Shown here: piece after piece, positions 9,667 to 18,679 of the stretch
Layout: every line of letters starts with the position of its first letter
Position numbering within the stretch: the first letter of the stretch is position 1
Source of the DNA: Flammeovirga pacifica
GTDB lineage: Bacteria; Bacteroidota; Bacteroidia; Cytophagales; Flammeovirgaceae
Length of the DNA: 64,000 bases
Direction: 5' to 3'
NCBI RefSeq assembly: GCF_000807855.2
Contig: NZ_JRYR02000002.1
Coordinates: forward strand, 635,756 to 699,755
Program-made: the position numbers and the translations under genes
Notes under the pieces: generated by a model
The model's input: the letters and a program-made list of their open reading frames with translations, nothing else
Database searches by the model: none
Told to the model about the DNA's origin: nothing

Positions 9667-11178
9667 TTATTCTTCATCATCATCAAAATCTGAAGCACTA
9701 AAATTCATCATGCCAGACAATAGATCAGAAAAAGATGTTTTAGAAGCGATAGCATGTTTACTTAACTGACTAAATTCAGCTAACCCATGCAATACAAATT
9801 CCATATGATAGAAGATTTCTTCTTCCATCAAATCTGTATTTAACTTTTCTACTAAAGCCCTTAATGTAGGGATTTGGTCTAAAGTATTTTGGTATATTTT
9901 AATAGAAGCATCATTTAATAGATCTATGTTATGACCATTTCCAAACCATTCCAGAATATATTGATAAGGGTTGTCATCATCCTTTCTTACTTTCTCTGGT
10001 GATGGGTATATCTTGATAAACTGACTTCGAATGGCTTTACTTATTAAACTTTGAGCAACTTCTCCAGCTCCTTCTTGTTCACCTTCATAAACCAATTCTA
10101 TTTTACCTGTTATAGCAGGAATAGTACCCATTAAATCAGAAACTCTTATGTAAGTTTTCTCTTCTTGGTTGACTAACATTCTTCGTTCAGCAGAAGAATA
10201 TAGATTTTCCATTGCAGAAATTGTCAGACGAGCTGAAACACCACTTTTCTCGTCTACAAATTCACTTTCTCTTGCTTCAAATGCTACTTGCTCAATAAGG
10301 TTATCAGCCAGCGTATTTGATACTATGGCAGCTGATTGTTCTTCTTTAATATTAGCTTCTTGTAGAGTGATTTTTTTCGCCACTTCAATTTCCTTTGGAT
10401 AATGAGTGATGATTTGCGATTCAATTCTATCTTTAAGTGGAGTTACGATACTGCCCCTATTGGTGTAATCTTCTGGGTTTGCTGTAAATACAAATTGAAT
10501 ATCTAGTGGTAACCTTAATTTAAAACCTCTAATTTGGATATCTCCTTCTTGTAAAATATTGAATAGAGCAACTTGTATTCTAGGTTGTAAATCTGGCAAT
10601 TCATTGATGACAAATATAGACCTATGAGATCTTGGTATTAAACCATAATGTATTACCCTTTCATCAGAATAACTTAATTTATTAGTAGCGGCTTTAATTG
10701 GATCAATATCACCTACTAAATCTGCTACTGAAACATCTGGTGTTGCTAATTTTTCTGTAAATCTATCCTCTTTTGACCACCACTCAATAGGTGTTTCATC
10801 TCCTTTATTTTCAATGAGATTTTTTCCATAATATGATAAAGGTGATAAGGGATCATCATTTAATTCAGAACCTTTAATGACTGGAATAATATCATCTAAA
10901 AGATGAATCATTAATCGAGCAATTCTAGTTTTTGCTTGACCTCTTAAACCTAATAAATTAATATTATGTTTAGACAAAATGGCTCTTTCTAATTCTGGTA
11001 TGACAGTGTCTTCATAACCCCATATTTCTGGAAAAGGGTTTTCTTTATTTTTAAGTTTTTGAATTAAATTATCTCTTAATTCGTCTTTAACAGAGCGCGA
11101 AACATACCCTGATGCTTTCAGCTGACCTAAGTTTTGAATGTTTAATTTTTCTTCTTTTGAAAGTTGAGAATAATTCAT
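9667..11178 (-). CDS. AAA ATPase of the MoxR/magnesium-chelatase type
   Basis: This 503-residue cytoplasmic ATPase has a Walker A loop at 77-84 (GLRGQAKT), a Walker B-like strand IFVINELPDL where the usual DE is NE, and a sensor-1 region FTANPEDYTNRGS followed by TPLKDRI with the arginine finger. The C-terminal lid is helical and ends in an acidic tail (DDDEE). Such ATPases work with a VWA-domain protein to remodel or insert metals into client complexes. The VWA gene lies immediately upstream with a 5-bp gap, which matches this pairing. No chlorophyll or cobalamin genes are near, so a literal magnesium chelatase is unlikely. The client protein is unknown. Confidence 0.88.
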   Translation of the reverse strand: MNYSQLSKEEKLNIQNLGQLKASGYVSRSVKDELRDNLIQKLKNKENPFPEIWGYEDTVIPELERAILSKHNINLLGLRGQAKTRIARLMIHLLDDIIPVIKGSELNDDPLSPLSYYGKNLIENKGDETPIEWWSKEDRFTEKLATPDVSVADLVGDIDPIKAATNKLSYSDERVIHYGLIPRSHRSIFVINELPDLQPRIQVALFNILQEGDIQIRGFKLRLPLDIQFVFTANPEDYTNRGSIVTPLKDRIESQIITHYPKEIEVAKKITLQEANIKEEQSAAIVSNTLADNLIEQVAFEARESEFVDEKSGVSARLTISAMENLYSSAERRMLVNQEEKTYIRVSDLMGTIPAITGKIELVYEGEQEGAGEVAQSLISKAIRSQFIKIYPSPEKVRKDDDNPYQYILEWFGNGHNIDLLNDASIKIYQNTLDQIPTLRALVEKLNTDLMEEEIFYHMEFVLHGLAEFSQLSKHAIASKTSFSDLLSGMMNFSASDFDDDEE

Positions 11179-11183
11179 AGTTG

Positions 11184-12287
11184 TTATAATCGTTTCTTTT
11201 TATTTCTTGAGTAATCTTCAAAAATCATATCACCTAGCCCTTGTAAACCACTGAAATAGGCATTGCCGTTATTAGTTTCAGTAAATTCTTGAATGAATTC
11301 TTGTAAATATGGGTCTGAGGCAATCATAAATGTGGTAATAGGAATACGTAGTCTTTTGCATTGAGCGGCTAACGTTAGACACTTATTTACAATTTTTCTA
11401 TCTAAACCAAAACTGTTTTTATAATACCCTCCAGCTTCTTTAAGACACGATGGTTTTCCATCTGTAATCATAAATATCTGTTTGTTTGCATTTTTTCTTC
11501 GACGTAATAAATCCATCGCAAGTTCTAAACCTGCAACTGTATTGGTATGATAAGGTCCGACTTGTAAATAGGGTAAATCCTTGATTTTTATCTGCCATGC
11601 ATCGTTACCAAAAACAATGATATCTAGGGTGTCTTTTTTGTACTTTCTTTTTATCATTTCGGCCAGAGCCATAGCCACTTTTTTGGCAGGTGTTATTCTA
11701 TCCTCTCCATACAATATCATTGAATGAGATATATCGATCATGAGAACGGTAGAAGTTTGTGTTCTATGCTCCTTTTCGATTACTTCTAAATCACTCTCTC
11801 TGATATTAAATGTATCAATACCATGATTTATTTGAGCATTTCTTAAGGAATCAGTCATAGAAATCTGACCTAGAGCATCACCAAACTCAAAAGATCTTTT
11901 ATCAGAGGTCATTTCATCACCTTGTGTGCCTGTAAACTTAGTTTTGTGGTTTCCTTTACTACCTCTTTTAAGTTTTCCGAAAATTTCTTCTAAAGCTGAT
12001 TGACGAATTTTTTGTTCACTTTTGGCGGTGATACTAGGTTTTCCATCCTGATTGTTTTCTTGAATGTAGCCCTTTTCTTTAAGGTCATTGTAAAAATCAC
12101 CCATTCCATATTTGTCTGAAGTAATATTGTATTTTTTATCAATATTATTCATCCAAATCATGGTTTCGGAAACATTACCTCCTGTGATGTTAATTAACTC
12201 CATGAAAATTTTTAGGAGTTCTGAAAAAACATCACCTTCAGTTGTTTTTTTTGGGGGTGTATAGTCTGTAAATCTATAGCCTATCAT
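11184..12287 (-). CDS. VWA-domain protein, partner of AAA ATPase
   Basis: The 367-residue protein has a helical N-terminal region (1-170) and a C-terminal von Willebrand A domain. The MIDAS metal site is complete: D185-x-S187-x-S189 in MIDISHSM, a central Thr region, and MITDGKPS further on. There is no signal peptide or membrane segment, so it acts in the cytoplasm. It is first in a two-gene operon with the AAA ATPase, the same arrangement as MoxR/VWA and ChlI/ChlD-like chaperone pairs. Metal-dependent binding of a client is inferred from the MIDAS residues. The substrate cannot be read from the context. Confidence 0.88.
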   Translation of the reverse strand: MIGYRFTDYTPPKKTTEGDVFSELLKIFMELINITGGNVSETMIWMNNIDKKYNITSDKYGMGDFYNDLKEKGYIQENNQDGKPSITAKSEQKIRQSALEEIFGKLKRGSKGNHKTKFTGTQGDEMTSDKRSFEFGDALGQISMTDSLRNAQINHGIDTFNIRESDLEVIEKEHRTQTSTVLMIDISHSMILYGEDRITPAKKVAMALAEMIKRKYKKDTLDIIVFGNDAWQIKIKDLPYLQVGPYHTNTVAGLELAMDLLRRRKNANKQIFMITDGKPSCLKEAGGYYKNSFGLDRKIVNKCLTLAAQCKRLRIPITTFMIASDPYLQEFIQEFTETNNGNAYFSGLQGLGDMIFEDYSRNKKKRL

Positions 12288-12366
12288 AAGAGCAATGTGG
12301 TTTTAAGATATACTCAAAATAACACATTCCTTATTAAATTGTTCTATGATTTCGAAGATTAATGGA

Positions 12367-12999
12367 TTATTTATTATTCACGGTAGTAAATATACTTGTG
12401 GCCGATTCAAGTTTAAATGGGTAAATATCTTCGTCGTTTGATTTAGTGGTCTCTCTGACTTTAGTCTTAGGTTTAAAGATTTCTTGCAGTTCTTTATTAA
12501 TAGTTGATTTGTTGGAAATATTAGTATGGTAATTAAATATTGTGTCAAAATTATTGACATATGATGATGTGCTTCCAACAAATAAAATTATGGTACTTAT
12601 GGCAAAAATAACTTTAAAATATCGGTCATATTTTTGGCTACTATGATACATAAAAACCATCGATAACAACATTATACTAATTGCAAAAATCAATAACCAC
12701 TTAGATTGTATGATGTGATTAAACATTTTAGCCTTCTTTTCTGCCATCAACTTACTTTTTGCTCTGATTAGTTGTATGTCTTGGTAAGAAAAGTGGTAAA
12801 TAGGGTATTTAACAATGGTTCCATCCACTTTTTCCAAGTAGACATTATCATCTGAACTTGTTAAATACATGGCATTAACATTGGCTTGTTCAATATTTAA
12901 GGCCCATAATCTATAATCATCTATAGATTGTTTTTGTGAATTTGCTAAAACAGAATTACTTAATGTTAATATCAAAAACAGAAATATTAGTTGGTACAT
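12367..12999 (-). CDS. Membrane protein with SHD1-like segment, unknown
   Basis: The 210-residue protein has a signal peptide (ends VLANS near 21). Residues about 24-75 form a small beta segment (VYLEKVDGTIVKYPIYHFS) that resembles the SHD1-like fold seen at the N-terminus of Bacteroidota YHYH-type secreted proteins. Two transmembrane helices follow (about 113-133 and 143-163). The C-terminal 45 residues are polar. In the YHYH proteins I recall, a motif like FKPKxKxR is followed by a long catalytic-looking domain. Here FKPKTKVRETT appears and the protein stops about 30 residues later, so this could be a shortened relative. That comparison is from memory and uncertain. Confidence 0.6.
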   Translation of the reverse strand: MYQLIFLFLILTLSNSVLANSQKQSIDDYRLWALNIEQANVNAMYLTSSDDNVYLEKVDGTIVKYPIYHFSYQDIQLIRAKSKLMAEKKAKMFNHIIQSKWLLIFAISIMLLSMVFMYHSSQKYDRYFKVIFAISTIILFVGSTSSYVNNFDTIFNYHTNISNKSTINKELQEIFKPKTKVRETTKSNDEDIYPFKLESATSIFTTVNNK

Positions 13000-13191
13000 T
13001 TAAAGAAAAAAGTTTTAAGGGGAATGACATTTAAAGTACAGTCATAAAGTTAACCTATAACAAGAATAATTTGTAGAATAAAGTACATTTCACAAGAATC
13101 GTACAATTTTTAATTCAAAGGATACAATAAAAATGATTAGATAGGTTAATTTTATTTTTTTAAGAGTTGTATAAAAGGCTTTTAACAATGC

Positions 13192-13683
13192 TTACACAAA
13201 GTAAAAAAACAGTAAGGAGGTAAGTACAAAACTGGAAGCACTTAATAAATAGTAATTATTAAAATGCTGTATAGCATGGCCTGATAAATTTAATATACCT
13301 CTATGTCCTTTTGGAAGGTCATTTGAATAAAACTGACCTTTTTCGTTTAAAATTTTATCTTCTTTCGTGGATCTGATTTGCCATTTTTTTTGAATCATGT
13401 TTTTAGCTTTCCAATAATATACTTCATTATCAATAAATATTTTGGCTTCAGTTCCTAAAAAATTAATATTGATCTTTCCTATATCTTTATACTCGTCATT
13501 AAAAATTTTAATGTTAGTATTTAAATTGATAGTATACTTAAATATGTACTTCGTATTTCCCCAAGTACCAATAAGTTTATGTAACCATTTCTTCTCAATT
13601 AGATTAGAAAGATAATAGTGGTCTTTGTAAATTGTTTGTGATGTTACATTGGTCTTTGGTTGCCAAATTCTGGATCGTATCAT
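13192..13683 (-). CDS. Hypothetical protein with C-terminal membrane anchor
   Basis: The 163-residue product has no signal peptide. Its body is beta-rich with alternating hydrophobic and polar residues (IFIDNEVYYWKAKNM, KWQIRSTKEDKIL), and one hydrophobic helix at the C-terminus (about 145-163) probably anchors it as a tail-anchored protein. The composition reads like a small beta-barrel or tubby-like sheet, but I do not recognise the family. It stands alone between AT-rich gaps of 192 bp and 84 bp, and no operon partner is evident. Confidence 0.55.
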   Translation of the reverse strand: MIRSRIWQPKTNVTSQTIYKDHYYLSNLIEKKWLHKLIGTWGNTKYIFKYTINLNTNIKIFNDEYKDIGKININFLGTEAKIFIDNEVYYWKAKNMIQKKWQIRSTKEDKILNEKGQFYSNDLPKGHRGILNLSGHAIQHFNNYYLLSASSFVLTSLLFFYFV

Positions 13684-13767
13684 TATGTAATGTTGTTGTT
13701 CAAAAACAATTTAATTAAAAATATTATCAAAAAAAAATATCAAAATATATCATTTTCGACATACAAA

Positions 13768-14217
13768 TTAGGATTCTAATATAGTGGTCAATTGGTTAAT
13801 ACGCTGTTCTTGAGTACTTTCATCTCTACTGTCAAATATCCATTGCATATAATCTTTTTGCTTATTGTAATGTAAGTTTTGGAAATTATAACTAGCCTTA
13901 TTGGAAATATCATTCAGTATATTGAATAAAAACGAAGGGTCTGTTTTTTCATTATTATCAAGATATAGTTTTATAAATACCTTATCACCTTCTTCTTTCT
14001 TGATTTTTTTTCTTATCTCTTTTTTAACGGGTAAAAATAAACCATCATTCTTATGAGGCATTAGTTTCACTTTATTTAATGGGTAATCATCAATTGATCC
14101 GCTTACTGTAACCCATCCAAAATGTGTTGTTTTATCTTGTTTAATGTCTGGGATAAGTACATACGACCAACCTCCTTTACCTTCAAATTTTTGTATAACC
14201 CCTTCTAATTTTATCAT
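13768..14217 (-). CDS. DUF1905/YdeI-OmpD-associated domain protein
   Basis: This 149-residue cytoplasmic protein begins with a DUF1905 domain (about 5-90). The diagnostic parts are GKGGWSYVLIP, WVTVSGSIDDYPLNKVKLMP, and RKKIKKEEGDKVFIKL. A short OmpD-associated/YdeI-like helical tail follows (about 100-145, YNKQKDYMQWI), as in many stand-alone family members of 140-170 residues. The molecular activity is unknown. YdeI relatives have been linked to antimicrobial or bacteriocin tolerance, but I see nothing in the context to support that here. The start ATG lies directly after the terminator of the upstream gene, so it is transcribed separately. Confidence 0.85.
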   Translation of the reverse strand: MIKLEGVIQKFEGKGGWSYVLIPDIKQDKTTHFGWVTVSGSIDDYPLNKVKLMPHKNDGLFLPVKKEIRKKIKKEEGDKVFIKLYLDNNEKTDPSFLFNILNDISNKASYNFQNLHYNKQKDYMQWIFDSRDESTQEQRINQLTTILES

Positions 14218-14257
14218 AAAAAAAGCATGTTTAATAATTTACTTATCAAACATGCTT
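14217..14257 (-). terminator. Rho-independent terminator
   Basis: A 10-bp stem (AAGCATGTTT at 14223-14232, complement at 14248-14257) is followed on the minus strand by seven T residues. It ends the 14295-14681 gene and abuts the start codon of the next gene, which therefore needs its own promoter or read-through. Confidence 0.8.
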
Positions 14258-14294
14258 ATTAATCTATAAAAATCAAAAAGTCTAAGAAAATGAC

Positions 14295-14681
14295 TTATTC
14301 TTGATCAATAATTTTTACTCTGTAAACCTCACCGTTTATAATCACGGTAAACCTTGTGAAATCGAAAGATAAATCTGCACAAGCTTCTTCTTCTAATTCC
14401 ATTTTGTCTTCCATTGAAACAACAGTACCTTCATTAATATTTTGAGAAATAACAATGGCTCCTACTGTATTTTCCCAAAGTTCAATGATAGAAGAAATTA
14501 ACGCGATATGAGGTATTTCTTTCATTTTACCGAACAACTCTTCCTCTTCATCGTCTGTTTCTGCTTCCGAAAGGTCCATTAAAAGATCGTAATGGCTTTC
14601 TTTTAAGAAGTATTCTTTGTCTACTTCTTGTTCATTACTATTTAGAATTTGAATTTGTTCTAGTGTATTCATATCAGTCAA
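14295..14681 (-). CDS. Small acidic hypothetical protein
   Basis: The 128-residue product is strongly acidic (clusters such as DDEEEELF and MELEEEACADL) and lacks a signal peptide or membrane segment. A helical first half is followed by two or three C-terminal beta strands (RFTVIINGEVYRVKII). The start may be at 14681 (MTDMNT) or 14672 (MNTLEQ); nothing decides between them. I do not recognise a family. It is a single-gene unit ending in a clear terminator. Confidence 0.6.
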   Translation of the reverse strand: MTDMNTLEQIQILNSNEQEVDKEYFLKESHYDLLMDLSEAETDDEEEELFGKMKEIPHIALISSIIELWENTVGAIVISQNINEGTVVSMEDKMELEEEACADLSFDFTRFTVIINGEVYRVKIIDQE

Positions 14682-14765
14682 AGTTTCGTTTGAATGACAA
14701 GTTATTCAAATTTTTGGTAAGGAAGTACCCTTTGTTGTTATCTTACTGTTAATACTCAATTCACG

Positions 14766-15497
14766 TTATTTTTTAAGATTGCTTTTATTAAAAATATGAT
14801 CAGGTATTTCGACATTATTTTCCATTTCTAAAACAACAAAATCAGTTCCTTTACCATCTTTCAATACATCTTTATAGTTCATTTTAAATGGGTAATATCG
14901 ATCTCCCACTTTGCGTATGTCAGACATATTTATGGTTTTCAGTAACTGACCACTCTTTGCGAATAAATCTTGCCTCATGGGAACAGTATGATTGATATCA
15001 ACCCACATTTTTATTTTTTGATAAGTCACATTCTCTGTCTTTGCATTTAATTCCAAAATATAGCATTGTTCACCGTTCATTTCTTCTTGCCCTGTAATCT
15101 TTGGGGTATACATATCCACTAATTTTTTTTCTTGCATCATGTCCTCATAAGACATATCAGAACCATTCACTGATTGTCGAAGCATGTGACCTGAAATTTG
15201 AATAGTTCGGTCTGATGATGGAGAATAAATCCATAGTTTATCATCTAATTTCAACATTTTTGTGCCTTTCTCACGAGCAGGAGATAAATATTCAGAAAAA
15301 GAATCTTTTGTGCCTCTTGTGTATCCCTTTGAGACAATTTCTTTAGTCTTACGTTTACCGTAAACGATCATTTTTGTAGTAGACACCTTTGTTTTGGTGT
15401 ACATATTCTGATCGATTTTTTTCAATAAAGCATTGGGATCTTGTGCGTATCCAATAGTACACACCAATAATGACAGGATATATAATATATTTTTCAT
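14766..15497 (-). CDS. LolA-like outer-membrane lipoprotein-sorting protein
   Basis: The 243-residue protein has a signal peptide (MKNILYILSLLVCTIGYAQ). Its mature part has the LolA-like half-barrel pattern: TKTKVSTTKMIVYG, then LWIYSPSSDRTIQIS, and the family signature MWVDINHTVPMRQDLFAKSGQLLKTI seen here in pieces. Such proteins carry lipids or lipoproteins across the periplasm. It is the last gene of the operon with a TetR regulator, a beta-barrel protein, an ABC ATPase and two FtsX-type permeases, which suits a periplasmic carrier fed by the ABC unit. I start it at 15497 because the upstream in-frame ATG at 15515 adds a charged stretch before the signal peptide. Confidence 0.85.
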   Translation of the reverse strand: MKNILYILSLLVCTIGYAQDPNALLKKIDQNMYTKTKVSTTKMIVYGKRKTKEIVSKGYTRGTKDSFSEYLSPAREKGTKMLKLDDKLWIYSPSSDRTIQISGHMLRQSVNGSDMSYEDMMQEKKLVDMYTPKITGQEEMNGEQCYILELNAKTENVTYQKIKMWVDINHTVPMRQDLFAKSGQLLKTINMSDIRKVGDRYYPFKMNYKDVLKDGKGTDFVVLEMENNVEIPDHIFNKSNLKK

Positions 15498-15538
15498 TTT
15501 TGCTCTTTGATTCATTATAATTTCAACTTCCGGAAAAA

Positions 15539-16810
15539 TTAAACACCTAATTCATTAAATAATTGAGAGGTTTGTCTTTTGAAAATACCTCTACCAGAAA
15601 GTAATGCCCCTAAAAGTGTGGCTACAACTCCAGGGATAAAACCAATCCATAATTGTTGAGGGACCACTTTTGCGCGTATCACATTTGAAATAATCATACT
15701 GTTTTGCGACATCATATCTGAAATGTCAATACCCACTTCCTGTAAATAATACGTAAGACCAAGTCCGAGTAGAGTTCCTATCACAGCACCTATTAACCCT
15801 ATTATTATTGATTCTAAAATTAACGACTTATAAATAGCCTTTTTTGATTCTCCCATGGCAATACGAATCCCAAATTCTGTATACCTGCGAAGACCTCCAA
15901 GAAGACCGGTATTCCATAATACGATAGACATAGCAATAATAAATAGCGTAGAAAAAAGACTTGTCGAGATATTAGCGATATCCAACATATAGCGTAATCC
16001 TGCTTGATCTTTTAATGCTAAAATTTCTGGAGTAAACTCATCTGTTTCAACAGACATTTTGGTATTAAAATCATTTTTTATCGTTTCTATTTTTGATTCA
16101 TCGTAAACATCATTTGGTAAAAAACCTAGAATTTCTTGTGCAGCATCCACCATATCTAGCACTTGCTCTGCATCATTAATATCAATAATGAAAGTTCTAT
16201 CATCTAAGACACTTGTACCAAATGAAACGGTTCCTGCCAAAGTGAAATTTTGAAAAGACATCGCACCATCCATGGTAGAACCGAAGAAGGTGATTTTATC
16301 TCCAATGTTTACATTCATCCTTTTAGCTAAGCCTTCACCCAAAATTATTTGATAAGCTCCTTTAGGTAAAGTACCTCTTATAAGGTTATTCCCTAATTTC
16401 ATTCTTTCTTTATCAATACTATTTTCTGATAAATCAAGGGCTATACCTCCTGCAATACCTTGTGTTTTTGTTTGTCCATTTTCATCAGGTACATCAAGTA
16501 TTCCTCCAAAATTGATACGTTTCACCCAATTCATTTCAGGATATTGATGTTTGAGATCTTTTATCAATACCTCAGCATCTAATAAGGATAAATCAAGTGG
16601 TTTTTGAGAGATATTTTGAACATATGCTCTACTCATCACTTTAACATGCCCTGTATTAAACCTTGCATTTTGATCGACCACATCCCCTATCATACCTTTC
16701 ATATATCCTACAAAGAAAACGGAAAGGGATACTCCGAGTGCCACAACAATTACAGGAAGGACACTTCTACTTTTATCACGGATTAATCCTTTAAATAAAA
16801 ATTCTAACAT
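15539..16810 (-). CDS. ABC transporter permease, FtsX/LolC-E type
   Basis: The 423-residue permease has the MacB/LolC layout. One helix lies near residues 15-40, then a large periplasmic domain of about 230 residues, then three C-terminal helices (about 280-300, 330-350 and 390-410). The FtsX-family turn GLRRYTEFGIRIAMGESKKAIYKSLILES, noted here by its parts, precedes the third helix. Its start overlaps the stop of the other permease by one base, so the two are translated together and probably form a heterodimer. With the LolD-like ATPase they would extract a lipid or lipoprotein from the inner membrane. Confidence 0.88.
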   Translation of the reverse strand: MLEFLFKGLIRDKSRSVLPVIVVALGVSLSVFFVGYMKGMIGDVVDQNARFNTGHVKVMSRAYVQNISQKPLDLSLLDAEVLIKDLKHQYPEMNWVKRINFGGILDVPDENGQTKTQGIAGGIALDLSENSIDKERMKLGNNLIRGTLPKGAYQIILGEGLAKRMNVNIGDKITFFGSTMDGAMSFQNFTLAGTVSFGTSVLDDRTFIIDINDAEQVLDMVDAAQEILGFLPNDVYDESKIETIKNDFNTKMSVETDEFTPEILALKDQAGLRYMLDIANISTSLFSTLFIIAMSIVLWNTGLLGGLRRYTEFGIRIAMGESKKAIYKSLILESIIIGLIGAVIGTLLGLGLTYYLQEVGIDISDMMSQNSMIISNVIRAKVVPQQLWIGFIPGVVATLLGALLSGRGIFKRQTSQLFNELGV

Positions 16811-17976
16811 TATTTTTTCCCTTTTAGTGCATCAACAGTATTCATTTTTGCTATTTTTCTAACAGGTAGATAGCTCACGATTGTGGATAATAGAATAATC
16901 CAAAATATTGAACTGAATAAAAGTTTAGAAGTTAACATTGGATATAGCTTTTCTCCAATTGTAATTCCCATTTGTTGAGATTGTTCTTTACTCGATAGTG
17001 TTACTCCTTCAACCCCTAACCAAGAAATTAATGGGATACTAATGAGTGATCCTATAATTGTTGCTAGAATAGCATACATTGCCCCTTCTATGGTTAATAA
17101 TAAAGTGACTCTTTTTTTAGTAAAACCTAAGGCTATATAAGTCCCTATTTCTTTCTGTCTTTTGAAAACAGAAAATACTTGAGAATCAAAAATGGCTATC
17201 AAGGCAATGAACATTAAAATGATATATAAAAAAGCTGAAGACCCTTTTTTCATTTCTACCATAGAGATAAAATCTTTAAGAAGATCTTGCTGACTTTCAA
17301 ACCTCCATTGACTCTTTAATTCGTGGTTATAATTTCCTTTGACTATGTGATAGGAAGCCTCTTTTTCGAGTCCAGTCATTTTCCATAACAAATCAATATC
17401 CATCCATATTTGTCCCATATCTATAGTAGGAACATTTGTATGAAAAATACCTACTATTGTGATCTGTTTTGCATCAAAAGTTCCATTTTTATCTTTCCAT
17501 CGTAAAAGTATTTTGTCACCTTTTTTAAGATGATTATTTGTAGCCATCGCTTCACCAATGATTACCGGAAATTCTTCCTTACTTTCATGAAATAAATGAG
17601 TAGGTAATTTTACAATGGATTGATTGGCAGGAATACCTTTGATAGCAATGGGTAACATTCTTCCCTGTGGATATAAATTTCCTTGTCTGATTAATACAGG
17701 AGCAATATTTTCATTTTTAATCATTTGATGATGCCCACTTTCAATAGTAAAAGGGTCGTTTTTATCAAATTCTTTGTAAATGATTTGTCCGTCGGCAAAT
17801 TCCCAATCAATTTGATCTTTTACACCTTGGTACTCCCATCCCGTATAAAGACTATTGAAAAATAATATCAATAAAAAGGCAAAAGCTAGAGTTGTAATTG
17901 TTAACCAAGTTCTTAAGCCAGCGCTAATGATATTTTTATAAGCCAATTTAAAATTGAGTAATAAATCTTGTATCAT
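16810..17976 (-). CDS. ABC transporter permease, FtsX/MacB type
   Basis: The 388-residue protein has the same layout as its neighbour: an N-terminal helix (about 23-45), a periplasmic MacB-like domain, and three C-terminal helices. The coupling segment reads VFKRQKEIGTYIALGFTKKR, a classical FtsX cytoplasmic loop that contacts the ATPase. The C-terminus ends in SYLPVRKIAKMNTVDALKG, the usual tail of LolC/LolE-type permeases. It lies 7 bp after the ATPase gene. Sequence divergence from the second permease suggests a fixed heterodimer rather than a recent duplication. Confidence 0.88.
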   Translation of the reverse strand: MIQDLLLNFKLAYKNIISAGLRTWLTITTLAFAFLLILFFNSLYTGWEYQGVKDQIDWEFADGQIIYKEFDKNDPFTIESGHHQMIKNENIAPVLIRQGNLYPQGRMLPIAIKGIPANQSIVKLPTHLFHESKEEFPVIIGEAMATNNHLKKGDKILLRWKDKNGTFDAKQITIVGIFHTNVPTIDMGQIWMDIDLLWKMTGLEKEASYHIVKGNYNHELKSQWRFESQQDLLKDFISMVEMKKGSSAFLYIILMFIALIAIFDSQVFSVFKRQKEIGTYIALGFTKKRVTLLLTIEGAMYAILATIIGSLISIPLISWLGVEGVTLSSKEQSQQMGITIGEKLYPMLTSKLLFSSIFWIILLSTIVSYLPVRKIAKMNTVDALKGKK

Positions 17977-17983
17977 AGCTTAC

Positions 17984-18676
17984 TTATTTAACTTCATCAT
18001 TAATTATTTTTCCATCTTCTAAAGAAATCACTCTTTTCAGATATTTAATTACTTTAGAATCATGTGATGAAAAGAGAAAGGTAATACCCAATTCTTCATT
18101 CAAGTTTTTCAGGATATCCATAATTTTATAGGCATTTTCTGAGTCCAAATTAGCTGTTGGCTCATCGGCTAAGATAATTTCTGGCTTTTTGACTATTGAT
18201 CTTGCTATAGCAACTCTTTGTGCTTGACCACCTGAAATCTGAGAAGGTTTTTTATTGGCAATATCTTTTAAACCAACCCATTCAAGTGCTTGAAGCACCA
18301 TTATCTTTCGATCCTCTTTAGGTATTTTTTGAAGAATTAAAGGAAATTCGACGTTCTCATATATAGTATAGACAGGTAATAAATTATAGGACTGGAAAAT
18401 AAACCCTATATGTTCGTTTCTTAAAAGAGCCGAAGCTTCATCCGAATTATTAGCAATGTTTTTTCCATTTATTTTAATTTCACCTTCAGTAGAATCATCT
18501 AATGCTCCAATAAGGTTTAAGAGGGTTGTTTTTCCAGAACCACTAGGACCTATTAAACCTGCAAATTCCCCTTTTGAAAACGATAAATTAATATCACTTA
18601 AAGCTGTGAATTCCCCATCTCCAACTGGGAACCTTTTAGTGACTTGGTGTAATTCAATTAAGTTGTTTGTGCTCAT
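17984..18676 (-). CDS. ABC transporter ATP-binding protein, LolD/MacB-like
   Basis: This 230-residue ATPase carries all the nucleotide-binding motifs. They are Walker A GPSGSGKTT, the Q-loop in FIFQSYNLLP, the signature ISGGQAQRVAIARS, Walker B IILADEPTANLD, and the H-loop in FLFSSHD. The phrase FQSYNLLPVYTIYENVEFPL is typical of the LolD/MacB/FtsE subgroup that powers extrusion or lipoprotein release rather than pore transport. It is followed directly by the two permeases and preceded by the beta-barrel gene, 3 bp away. Confidence 0.95.
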   Translation of the reverse strand: MSTNNLIELHQVTKRFPVGDGEFTALSDINLSFSKGEFAGLIGPSGSGKTTLLNLIGALDDSTEGEIKINGKNIANNSDEASALLRNEHIGFIFQSYNLLPVYTIYENVEFPLILQKIPKEDRKIMVLQALEWVGLKDIANKKPSQISGGQAQRVAIARSIVKKPEIILADEPTANLDSENAYKIMDILKNLNEELGITFLFSSHDSKVIKYLKRVISLEDGKIINDEVK

Positions 18677-18679
18677 TTT

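Noticed and set aside
12378-12581. A 67-codon frame overlapping the SHD1-like gene on the same strand
   Set aside because: It is a shifted frame of the same DNA; it does not continue the FKPK region into any recognisable domain.
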